A DNA stretch of 36,696 nucleotides from assembly GCA_029263015.1 (NCBI GenBank), contig JAJCYI010000012.1, positions 1 through 36,696 of the forward strand, given 5' to 3'. The notes beneath the pieces were generated by a model that saw nothing but the letters and a program-made list of their open reading frames with translations, made no database searches and was not told the DNA's origin. Both the position numbers and the translations under genes were made by a program. Of the stretch, positions 24,396 to 32,810 are shown in pieces. The stretch comes from Saprospiraceae bacterium. Its GTDB lineage: Bacteria > Bacteroidota > Bacteroidia > Chitinophagales > Saprospiraceae. The first letter of the stretch is position 1. Each line of letters opens with the position of its first letter.

Positions 24396-25997
24396 ATGCA
24401 AAACCTTATGGCTACCTATCAAAAATTCACTTTCCTTCTTGTCTTTCTTTTTTTTGTAAAATTCGCTTCTGCTCAGGTTGAAAAAGCGCCTCCCCGCTCC
24501 GAGGGCGAAGGGCCTTATCCTCAATTGATTATTCGGGGTGTCACGCTCATCAATGGGAATTGCGCTCCGCCAATTGGCCCAGTAGATATTGTGGTGGAGG
24601 ACAACCGCATCGTTAAAATCAAAAACGTGGGTTACCCTGGCGTTCCCATTGATCCTGAAAAACGGCCCGAACTCGTTGAAGGTGGCCATGAACTCAATTG
24701 CGAAGGCATGTATTTGATGCCTGGTTTTGTAGACATGCACGGTCACATCGGCGGCAAGGCGCAAGGTGCCGATGCTGAATATGTTTTCAAATTATGGATG
24801 GGGCATGGAATTACAACTGTTCGTGATCCTGCTTGCGGAAATGGCCTTGATTGGGTGCTCGAACAAAAAAGCCTGAGCAGTGAAAACAAGATCACTGCTC
24901 CATCCATAGAGGCTTACACGGTTTTTGGGCAAGGTGCCGACCCCTACCCCCGCAATGCCGACGAGGCCCGCCAATGGGTGCGGGACAATGCCAATAAAGG
25001 AGCAAACGGTATCAAATTTTTTGGGGCAGCACCAGAAATCATGGCAGCAGCGTTGGACGAAAACAAAAAGCTGGGCCTCCGCTCGGCCTGCCATCATGCT
25101 CAAATGTCAGTGGCAGAATGGAACGTGCTGCATTCGGCAAGAGCTGGACTAACAACTATGGAGCATTGGTATGGCCTGCCCGAGGCACTTTTCAACGACC
25201 GCACCGTGCAGGATTACCCAACGGATTACAATTACCTCAATGAACAAAACCGTTTTGAAGAAGCTGGTAAACTTTGGCGACAAGCCGCTGCACCATACTC
25301 TGAGCATTGGAATAAGGTCATGCAGGAACTCCTCGATCTGGATTTCACCCTTGATCCTACATTCAATATTTATGAAGCCAATCGCGACTTTCAGCGTGCC
25401 CGCCGGGCAGAGTGGCACGATGAATATACGATGCCTTCACTGTGGCGCTTTTATGCGCCAAGCCGCATTTCGCACGGCAGTTATTGGTTGAATTGGGGGA
25501 CGGAACAAGAGGTCGCCTGGAAAGAAAACTACCGACTCTGGATGACTTTCGTCAATGAATACAATAATCGGGGCGGAAGGGTGACGGCAGGTTCTGATAG
25601 TGGATTTATTTACCAATTATATGGCTTTGCCTACATCAGGGAATTGGAACTACTGCGAGAAGCAGGTCTTCACCCTTTGGAAGTCATCCGGTCAGCTACG
25701 CTAAATGGTGCCGAAGCCCTTGGCCTTGCCGATCAAATAGGCACAGTAGAGGTTGGAAAGCTGGCTGATTTTGTAATAGTCGAAGAAAACCCGTTGTCAA
25801 ACCTCAAGGTTTTGTACGGCACGGGTGCAATCAAAGTAAATGAAAACAACGAAGCCGTGAGGGTTGGCGGAGTAAAATATACGGTCAAGGACGGAATCGT
25901 TTATGATGCAAAAAAACTATTGGCTGATGTCCGTGAAATGGTTCGTTTAGCAAAAGGCGAAGAGGAATACGAGATAAAGCAACCAGGGATGGATTAA
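24396..25997 (+). CDS. Secreted amidohydrolase family protein
   Basis: This 533-residue metal-dependent hydrolase of the amidohydrolase superfamily has a signal peptide (about 1-26, ending SAQ), so it is exported. Metal ligands are in LMPGFVDMHGHIGG (HxH, near residue 110), ACHHAQM, TTMEHWYG, and the final Asp in TAGSDSGF (near residue 400). The C-terminal beta domain ends in the usual LADFVIVEENPL. Substrates of this subfamily are often cyclic amides or imidazolone-type compounds, not assignable here. The ATG at 24396 is the first base after the MITE-like element, so its leader was replaced by that insertion. The in-frame ATG at 24408 may be the true start. Confidence 0.85.
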   Translation: MQNLMATYQKFTFLLVFLFFVKFASAQVEKAPPRSEGEGPYPQLIIRGVTLINGNCAPPIGPVDIVVEDNRIVKIKNVGYPGVPIDPEKRPELVEGGHELNCEGMYLMPGFVDMHGHIGGKAQGADAEYVFKLWMGHGITTVRDPACGNGLDWVLEQKSLSSENKITAPSIEAYTVFGQGADPYPRNADEARQWVRDNANKGANGIKFFGAAPEIMAAALDENKKLGLRSACHHAQMSVAEWNVLHSARAGLTTMEHWYGLPEALFNDRTVQDYPTDYNYLNEQNRFEEAGKLWRQAAAPYSEHWNKVMQELLDLDFTLDPTFNIYEANRDFQRARRAEWHDEYTMPSLWRFYAPSRISHGSYWLNWGTEQEVAWKENYRLWMTFVNEYNNRGGRVTAGSDSGFIYQLYGFAYIRELELLREAGLHPLEVIRSATLNGAEALGLADQIGTVEVGKLADFVIVEENPLSNLKVLYGTGAIKVNENNEAVRVGGVKYTVKDGIVYDAKKLLADVREMVRLAKGEEEYEIKQPGMD

Positions 25998-26015
25998 GAG
26001 TATCTAAATTTTAGT

Positions 26016-26690
26016 ATGATAAAAAGATCCAGCAATAATTTGAATAAATGGCTGCTTGAAAATGAATTTCTGGCATTATTGATAGCCTTGTCAGGCTTTC
26101 TGTTTTTGCCTTCTTTTTTCATAAATGAAGCGTTGAAAAACGGATTCATTTATGGCTTTCTTGTAATGATACTCGTGGCTGGCGTATTTGAATTAAGGCA
26201 CAGAAAACAAACGGTTATTGTCGGTATATTTTTGTCAGTGTCAGTGCTACTCTTAAACATTTTCTCTGTTTCCCAAAATAGCGAAAGCTTGTTTTTATTG
26301 CGGATGGCGAGCTTGATTTTATTTTTTTTAATGCTGACTGGCCATGTTATGTTTAGGTTGGCCATATCCAAAAGAATCAACTCAAATATTATTTACTGTG
26401 CCATTTGTGGGTATTTATTATTAGGCTTGATAGGTGGGTTAGCATTTAGGATAATCCATCATTTTTATGAAACTTCATTTTTTTTCAGCGGTGGGCTTGA
26501 GCCTAAAGTTGATGATTTTACTTATTTGAGTTTTGTTACTTTGGCCACACTGGGTTATGGTGATATTTCTCCAATTAGCCCCCCGGCAAAGGTCGTATCC
26601 ATCATTTTAAGTGTAACAGGACAAATGTACCTGGTGGTCGTAATTGGGATAATTATTGGAAAGTTCAATTATTATGGACAGAAGAAATGA
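26016..26690 (+). CDS. Potassium-channel-like ion channel
   Basis: This 224-residue integral membrane protein has several hydrophobic helices (about 15-35, 42-58, 65-82, 92-110 and 125-147) followed by a pore module. The pore loop has the K+ selectivity filter TLGYGD in LATLGYGDISPI (about 186-197), then a final helix (about 203-220). The pore-forming helices are the last two and the N-terminal helices are extra. It is 18 bp downstream of the amidohydrolase on the same strand, and convergent with the TMEM220-like gene with only 3 bp between stops. Confidence 0.85.
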   Translation: MIKRSSNNLNKWLLENEFLALLIALSGFLFLPSFFINEALKNGFIYGFLVMILVAGVFELRHRKQTVIVGIFLSVSVLLLNIFSVSQNSESLFLLRMASLILFFLMLTGHVMFRLAISKRINSNIIYCAICGYLLLGLIGGLAFRIIHHFYETSFFFSGGLEPKVDDFTYLSFVTLATLGYGDISPISPPAKVVSIILSVTGQMYLVVVIGIIIGKFNYYGQKK

Positions 26691-26693
26691 ATT

Positions 26694-27050
26694 TCAATGT
26701 TTTGATAAACTCTTGGCTTGCCAAGCAAGCATTGCCAAACAAATCGCCAACCCCAAAAACTCCCGTGTAAATTCAATATGAGACTCCTCCGCTTTCATTT
26801 GTCCGGCGATATTCGGCATGCCCATTTTTATCCAACTGATGAATTCTGGCAATAACATTCCCATCCATATCAAACAGATCGCTATCCCCACCCAAAGTAC
26901 ATATTTATGGGACCTTCCGTATGCCGCAAAAACACAAACGGCAGCCATAAATAAATACAAAAGTGTCCACCCCAATGGATCGGGGTCGTTTAACTGAAAG
27001 TAGGCGAATAAAATAAAAACCGCTGAGAGGATCAGGTTGGTTATTTTCAT
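26694..27050 (-). CDS. TMEM220-family membrane protein
   Basis: The 118-residue protein has four predicted helices. The TMEM220 family signature AYFQLNDPDPLGW begins near residue 15, and the FTREFLGLAICLAMLAWQ helix closes it. Function of the family is unknown. The start is ATG 27050. Ten more residues to 27080 are not family-like. Monocistronic, stop 3 bp from that of the K+ channel gene. Confidence 0.85.
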   Translation of the reverse strand: MKITNLILSAVFILFAYFQLNDPDPLGWTLLYLFMAAVCVFAAYGRSHKYVLWVGIAICLIWMGMLLPEFISWIKMGMPNIAGQMKAEESHIEFTREFLGLAICLAMLAWQAKSLSKH

Positions 27051-27120
27051 AAAATAAATATTGAATAAATAGTAAAACAAATAGTCTCTTTCGTGAAGCG
27101 AAGATAAGTTGCTATTCCGC

Positions 27121-28560
27121 CTATTGCGTTACTCCTTTCCCACATTTTTCCAACAACCACTCCTTCTCTGCCAGCCTTTCCGTAGTTTCAATATTAGCCC
27201 GAATAGCTGCCAAATCATTTTTATTAATGGCCAATTTTATCAGCTTTTTAACAAATCGGATCAAATTAAGGTAGTTTTCATGATGGTATCCATGATCTTT
27301 CTGACGCCGGATATATGCACCAAAACTATCGAGCAGGCTATCCAAAGCAGCAAATTCATTTAGCTCATAATAGCATCTGAGCAACATACGGCGGGCATCG
27401 AGGTTATTTAGAACGTCGTTGAATTCAACCAACCGCAGCAGGCGCATAGCGCTATCATAATCGGCCTGCTGAAAGTGGAAAAATGCCGAATTGTAGCGCC
27501 AACTGTTATCCCGTTCCCTCGATGGGAGGAATTTTTTAAAGTCCTCCAAAAAACCTCCGACCCATTTTGTTTCGCCAAGGTTCATGCCCAGGCGGGTTAT
27601 ATTTTTATAAGTATAAGAGGAAAGTATGCCGTTCTCCAACAGCGCGCCGTTCGCCAGCCCAAGACGGTACAACTCAAATGCCCCACGGATGTACTGCCGC
27701 TCGCCCGCATTCAGTTTTTTGATACAAAAATTGATGGCCAGCAGATAAATGTCCCTCATCTCGTGTGGCGGAAACTCTCCGTTCATCCCCCCCATCCATT
27801 TTTTCAATTCGGTAAAATGCCCCTCCACCTCCAGCACAGCACTGGGCTCCGAACCATCTCCCGCTAAAGCCCTAAAAGCATGATAATACACCATCACCGC
27901 CGTCACCTTATCATAGCTGCCAGCCTCCACCAATGCCAATACCTCGTTTAGCAGTTTAAGGTCGTACAGTTGCTTCGACATGGTTTGGTGGGTAAGGATA
28001 GTACAGCCCAGCCGTAACGTTTCGGCAATAAAATAAGTCGTCAGTTCATTGTGAACGGTCTGGAGGTTCATTTCGCCAGTGCGCCGCTGCTGCATCGTGT
28101 GGGCCGCCAGTTCCTGCTCCAACAGGTAGCGGTCGTAATGGTGGTGGGTGTTACGGCGGTTCTGTTTTTCCTGCAACACCACGGTCGCTGCCATTTCTTT
28201 TTGAAACGACTGCTCCATGCCGCGCTTCCGCAATGCCCTGCAGAGGTAAAGCTGCTGCTGCAACCTATCCTCCACCGCCTCCGATTGGGCTAGGTACTGC
28301 TTGATCGTTTTCAACAAAAAAGAAGCCATGTAGTGCAGGGTTTTGTGGTCGAACTTTTGGCCGGGGAAAACAGCCTCCCAAACATCCCCCTTTTTCACCG
28401 AACCGCCCTTTTTGCTCGCCAATACTCTGTCAAAATGATCGAACAGGCGGGCCACATCCTCCCGCTGATTGAAGTATGGGGAACGGACGAATTTGCGGAG
28501 TTCTCGGAAATCATGGGGGGAGAGGCGGCGGAGGTGGTGGCGGAGATGGGAATTTTGCAT
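27121..28560 (-). CDS. Large helical protein of unknown function
   Basis: This 479-residue soluble protein is rich in long amphipathic helices, with a His/Arg-rich N-terminal motif (LRRLSPHDFRELRKFVRSPY). Repeated helical segments of TPR/armadillo-like appearance follow (SFLLKTIKQYLAQ, RDIYLLAINFCIKKLNAGE, RRMLLRCYYELNE, NLIRFVKKLIKLAINK). No signal peptide, catalytic motif or membrane segment is visible. I recognise no named family and think it is a Saprospiria-restricted protein. It is divergent from the T9SS-sorted gene at 28699, with 138 bp of AT-rich promoter region between them. Confidence 0.75.
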   Translation of the reverse strand: MQNSHLRHHLRRLSPHDFRELRKFVRSPYFNQREDVARLFDHFDRVLASKKGGSVKKGDVWEAVFPGQKFDHKTLHYMASFLLKTIKQYLAQSEAVEDRLQQQLYLCRALRKRGMEQSFQKEMAATVVLQEKQNRRNTHHHYDRYLLEQELAAHTMQQRRTGEMNLQTVHNELTTYFIAETLRLGCTILTHQTMSKQLYDLKLLNEVLALVEAGSYDKVTAVMVYYHAFRALAGDGSEPSAVLEVEGHFTELKKWMGGMNGEFPPHEMRDIYLLAINFCIKKLNAGERQYIRGAFELYRLGLANGALLENGILSSYTYKNITRLGMNLGETKWVGGFLEDFKKFLPSRERDNSWRYNSAFFHFQQADYDSAMRLLRLVEFNDVLNNLDARRMLLRCYYELNEFAALDSLLDSFGAYIRRQKDHGYHHENYLNLIRFVKKLIKLAINKNDLAAIRANIETTERLAEKEWLLEKCGKGVTQ

Positions 28561-28698
28561 TTAATAATTAGAGAATTATATCATAAATATTTAATTAACA
28601 GTATTTTACAACTATTTATCCGCGAAGATAATACAATTTTGTTTTTGTTTTCCGAGTTTTTTCTACCGATTTTTGGAACATGAAAAAATATTAGGATC

Positions 28699-31689
28699 AT
28701 GAAAAAACTAAAACCAATAATAACGGCAGGCACTTTATTCATTTGTACCATGGGTTTTGGGCAAGGCTGGTTCAATTCGTTTGGTGGGGAACAGAGTGAC
28801 GATGCACGTAGTGTAACAGAAACGGTTGACGGAGGCTACTTTGTTAAGGGAAGATACAGGATTAAGACGGGCCTATTAACGGTCGATATCCTTCCACTCC
28901 TTCTAAAATACAATTCAGATGGCATTTTAGCATGGTCAAAAATCCTCTCAAAAGACCGGGCTAGTGGAGGTATACTTCCAGTAGATGACGGTGGTTATTT
29001 AATTTTTGGGGACGATTCCACAAACGAAAGTGCATTGTTAAAAATAAACCAGCAAGGAGATTCTATATGGCAAAAATCATATGAATTTGATGGCGAGAAT
29101 GAGGCAGAAAATATCGTAAAAACTACTGATGGATTTGCCCTGCTGATTAAGGCATCATCGGGAGCCAACGATGGACTCTGGCTTGTGTGTATAGATTCAA
29201 TAGGTGATATTCTATCGGAAAAATTTATTCCAAATGTCTTATACGAACGTAAGTTTTCATTCTTAACTTATTTAAATGATGGTGGATTCTTAATTACAAG
29301 TACCATTGAACCTATATCAAAAGATATCATGCTGACCAGGGTTGATGAAAGTGGCAATATACTCTGGGAACTTACTTATGGTGAAGTCGATTTTGATGAT
29401 CTTTTTCCTAAATTAGAGTATTTGGTCGACGGAGGATTTTTAATGGCTATAAGGTCGAATTCAACCTTTGACAAGGCTATTTTGGTTCGAATAGATGATA
29501 ACGGAAACATTCTTTGGGAGCTTGAATACGGTGAAGATGATGATTCTGGAGCTCTGATTACAGAGATCCTTCAACACCCAAGCGGTAACTATTTGATTGC
29601 CGGGTTCTATTACTATAATTCTTTTATAGAAAGTGCAGACCGTTACTTGGCCATGATCGATGACAATGGGGAAATCATTTGGTGGCAAAGTTTTCCTGAA
29701 GAAGTTGTCATTAACAATGATCTCTATCTTGATATGACCTGTACTGATTCAGGTGATCTCATCTTAACGGGGGCCGTTTACATTGATGGTGAATTTATAA
29801 ATCTCTTTATTGAAAAACTCAATGATCAGGGAGAACAAATCTGGTTAAAAACCTATGATTATATCAGGCAATCCATTGGGAGCGATATTAAAGTTACAAG
29901 TGATGGTGGGTTGATTGTCTGTGGAGAATTTAAACCTTATGGAAGCTATACCTTTGATGCATTTATCCTTAAAACGGATAGTGAAGGCTATGCCCTGACC
30001 AACTTCATTGACGGAAATATATATCGAGATTCTGAACAAAATTGTGTAGCTGATCCGAACGAAATAGGGCTTGCAAAATGGATCATAAAATCTGAACTCG
30101 GCTATACCATTTCTGATGATCTGGGAAATTTTGACTTTACCGCCGACTCTACCAACCAACAATTGGAGGTCTTCCCACCAAGCTCACTCTGGAATTATTG
30201 CCTCATACCAGAGATAGAATTTAATGGAAACTTCGATACGGTTTCCATCGAAATTGGAGCTATTCCTCTTGTTGACTGCCCTGCACTTGAAGTAGATATC
30301 TCCACTCCCTTTCTCCGCCGCTGCTTTCCTTCTACCTATTATGTCAATTACTGCAACACGGGTACGATTGCCGCCGACACCGCATACATCGAAGTAACCC
30401 TCGATACTTTTCTAAATTTCCTGAACAGCAGCATCCCTCTCACCAGCCAAAACGGCAATGTTTTCACCTTTGACCTCGACACAATTGACATTGGTGAATG
30501 TGGCAATTTCACTATAGATGTGGAGGTGGGCTGCGGTGCTGAACTTGGGCAGACCCATTGTGTGGAGGCACATATCTTCCCAGATTCGCTTTGCACTTCT
30601 ACTCCGTTGTGGTCAGGTGGGAGCATTGAAGTAGATGGGAACTGTGTCTCTGACACCATTCATTTTTCTATAAAAAACGCTGGAAATTCGGCAATATCGC
30701 CAGGGCTTGATTTTATCGTCATAGAAGATGATGTAATTCTGTATCAAAACAATATCAACACGCTTGGACCAGGAGAAGTGCAGGAGGTTTCAATAGAGAA
30801 TATTGGTGCCACTTACCGCCTCGAAGCTGACCAAGAACCAAACCACCCCGGCAACAGCAATCCAACATTTGTTATCGAAGGCTGCGGTCAAGGATTCACA
30901 CCTGGCTTTATCAATCTATTCCCCATGGACGATGCCGATCCTTTTATTGACATCGATTGCAGGATAAATGTCGGCTCTTATGACCCCAACGATAAACTGG
31001 CATTTCCAATCGGATATGACGAAGAACATTTCATCGAACAAAATACAGACATCGAATATCTCATACGGTTTCAAAACACTGGAACTGATACCGCATTCCG
31101 TGTGGACATCAGGGACACGCTCTCTCCTTTCTTGGATGTGACCTCTGTGCGCCCCGGTGCATCGAGCCATCCTTATGAATTTGACATTAGCGGCCCGGGC
31201 ATTTTAAAATTCACTTTTGACAATATCTTATTGCCGGACAGCACGGCCAACGAAGCAGCCTCTCGTGGTTTCATAAAATATAAGATTTCGCAAAAAGAAA
31301 ATGTACCACTGGGTTCAAAAATAAACAACAACGCCGCCATTTATTTCGATTTTAATGCGCCCATTATCACCAACACCACTTGGCACACCGTGGGCGAGGA
31401 TTTCATCACCATCCTTGTTTCCGTAAACAATGTAGATTTTATAAATACCGCCGCCCATGTTTTCCCAAACCCGTTCTCGAAGACGGCGACTGTTTTATTG
31501 GAAGGCAGTGAATTTACTGGCGAAAACACGTTTTTATTGTACAACTCCATGGGGCATTTGGTTCAAGAAGATGTTTTCAAAAACAACCGCTTTGAACTGG
31601 ACGGGGAAGGTTTACCAAGTGGCATTTATATTTTCCAGATAAAAACTGAAGGCGGAGTCTTGGCTGCGGGGAAAGTGGTGTTGCAGTAA
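28699..31689 (+). CDS. T9SS-exported repeat protein with type A sorting domain
   Basis: The 996-residue protein has a signal peptide (1-22, ending FGQG). Residues about 30-430 form repeated beta units of the pattern DDxGNILWELxYGE with recurring DGGFL/DGGYL blocks (a delayed beta-propeller-like series). A carboxypeptidase-regulatory-like module at about 435-530 and beta-sandwich modules at about 530-750 follow. Next is a conserved domain reading YDPNDKLAFP (about 755) through YLIRFQNTGTDTAF and INNNAAIYFDFNAPI (about 885), of the DUF7619 type. The C terminus (about 920-996) is the T9SS type A sorting domain: VFPNPFSKTATVLLEG, GHLVQEDVF, and LPSGIYIFQIKTEGG. The protein is secreted or attached to the surface. 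It may be an adhesin or stalk component. The terminator at 31695 follows its stop by 5 bp. Confidence 0.88.
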   Translation: MKKLKPIITAGTLFICTMGFGQGWFNSFGGEQSDDARSVTETVDGGYFVKGRYRIKTGLLTVDILPLLLKYNSDGILAWSKILSKDRASGGILPVDDGGYLIFGDDSTNESALLKINQQGDSIWQKSYEFDGENEAENIVKTTDGFALLIKASSGANDGLWLVCIDSIGDILSEKFIPNVLYERKFSFLTYLNDGGFLITSTIEPISKDIMLTRVDESGNILWELTYGEVDFDDLFPKLEYLVDGGFLMAIRSNSTFDKAILVRIDDNGNILWELEYGEDDDSGALITEILQHPSGNYLIAGFYYYNSFIESADRYLAMIDDNGEIIWWQSFPEEVVINNDLYLDMTCTDSGDLILTGAVYIDGEFINLFIEKLNDQGEQIWLKTYDYIRQSIGSDIKVTSDGGLIVCGEFKPYGSYTFDAFILKTDSEGYALTNFIDGNIYRDSEQNCVADPNEIGLAKWIIKSELGYTISDDLGNFDFTADSTNQQLEVFPPSSLWNYCLIPEIEFNGNFDTVSIEIGAIPLVDCPALEVDISTPFLRRCFPSTYYVNYCNTGTIAADTAYIEVTLDTFLNFLNSSIPLTSQNGNVFTFDLDTIDIGECGNFTIDVEVGCGAELGQTHCVEAHIFPDSLCTSTPLWSGGSIEVDGNCVSDTIHFSIKNAGNSAISPGLDFIVIEDDVILYQNNINTLGPGEVQEVSIENIGATYRLEADQEPNHPGNSNPTFVIEGCGQGFTPGFINLFPMDDADPFIDIDCRINVGSYDPNDKLAFPIGYDEEHFIEQNTDIEYLIRFQNTGTDTAFRVDIRDTLSPFLDVTSVRPGASSHPYEFDISGPGILKFTFDNILLPDSTANEAASRGFIKYKISQKENVPLGSKINNNAAIYFDFNAPIITNTTWHTVGEDFITILVSVNNVDFINTAAHVFPNPFSKTATVLLEGSEFTGENTFLLYNSMGHLVQEDVFKNNRFELDGEGLPSGIYIFQIKTEGGVLAAGKVVLQ

Positions 31690-31694
31690 AATAT

Positions 31695-31727
31695 AGAAGC
31701 GACGCTTTTTGAAAAAGCGTCGCTTCT
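31695..31727. terminator. Perfect 16-bp hairpin between convergent genes (GCGACGC type)
   Basis: Arms 31695-31710 and 31712-31727 pair perfectly around one G. It begins 5 bp after the stop of the T9SS-sorted gene and 42 bp from the korB stop. It has the same architecture as 5792-5824, so it is both a likely bidirectional terminator and a dispersed repeat. Confidence 0.8.
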
Positions 31728-31769
31728 TAGTGCTTCAAAAATCATGGGTTTCCTATAAAGCTGGTTTAA

Positions 31770-32810
31770 CTATTTTATCTCCCAACTGTTCCTCCCTGCT
31801 ATCAAAACATCCAGATCGCCCTCGCCTTGCTGCTCGGTTGCTGACTCCAACTGCGCCAAAAGCATATCCTCGTAACATGGCCTATTCTTCTGATAAATCA
31901 CGCCAAAAGGCCGTGGAAAGGCATGTTTATTTTCCGAAGGATCATCAAAAAAGCGGGAGAGGATTTGCGCTTTATAGAGGTCGTTTTCGTCGTGAACCCA
32001 AAGGTCACTTTCGGTAAAATCGCCATCATTCAGGTCAACAATTTTTGGAGAACAACCATCCAACCGAATCCCCTTGTTCCTCTCAGTTCCAAACACCAAA
32101 GGCTGGCCGTTTTCCAAAAACAAAGCCGTGTCCGGTTTTGATTGTTTTTCTGTAAAAGTGAAAAATGCACCATCGTTAAATATGTTGCAGTTCTGGTAAA
32201 TTTCCAAAAAAGAAGTGCCCCGGTGAGCATCCGAACGCATGAGCATTTCACGCAAATGCTTCGTGTCCCTGTCCATCGTTCGGGCCACAAAAGTGGCATC
32301 CGATCCAAGAGCCAAAGCCACCGGATTTAAGGGGTGGTCGAGCGAACCTAATGGAGTGGAAGCAGTTCGTTTATTTTCCTCTGAAGTCGGCGAATACTGG
32401 CCTTTTGTCAGGCCGTATATTTGATTGTTAAACAATAGCACATTAAGATCAAAATTTCGCCGCAGTAGGTGGATCAGGTGATTGCCACCGATCGAAAGTC
32501 CATCGCCATCGCCAGTGATGACCCAAACTCCAAGGTTGGGATTGGCCATACGAAGACCAGAAGCGATTGCCGTAGCCCGTCCGTGGATGCTATGCATCCC
32601 GTAGGTTTCCATGTAATAAGGAAACCGGGACGAGCACCCTATTCCAGAAATAAAAACCGTCTCGTGCGGTTTTTTGCCCAGCTTACCAAGCACCGTCTGT
32701 ACTTGTTTCAGAATAGAATAATCCCCACAGCCAGGACACCACCTAACATCTTGATCGGAAGCGAAGTCCTTGGCTTTCAACGGGATATGGTTGGTTATTT
32801 CTACTGACAT
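31770..32810 (-). CDS. korB: 2-oxoacid:ferredoxin oxidoreductase, beta subunit
   Basis: This 346-residue TPP-binding subunit oxidises 2-oxoglutarate or a related 2-oxoacid to the acyl-CoA and reduces ferredoxin. CPGCGDYSIL (25-34) is the conserved start. GDGDGLSIGGNHLIHL (about 100-115) is the TPP/Mg motif, followed by NNQIYGLTKGQYSPTS. The complex needs the alpha subunit (32801-34678), whose stop overlaps the korB start by ten bases, so both are translated from one mRNA. It probably contributes to the TCA cycle. The specificity for 2-oxoglutarate is inferred from close resemblance to other Bacteroidetes KorAB. Confidence 0.93.
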   Translation of the reverse strand: MSVEITNHIPLKAKDFASDQDVRWCPGCGDYSILKQVQTVLGKLGKKPHETVFISGIGCSSRFPYYMETYGMHSIHGRATAIASGLRMANPNLGVWVITGDGDGLSIGGNHLIHLLRRNFDLNVLLFNNQIYGLTKGQYSPTSEENKRTASTPLGSLDHPLNPVALALGSDATFVARTMDRDTKHLREMLMRSDAHRGTSFLEIYQNCNIFNDGAFFTFTEKQSKPDTALFLENGQPLVFGTERNKGIRLDGCSPKIVDLNDGDFTESDLWVHDENDLYKAQILSRFFDDPSENKHAFPRPFGVIYQKNRPCYEDMLLAQLESATEQQGEGDLDVLIAGRNSWEIK

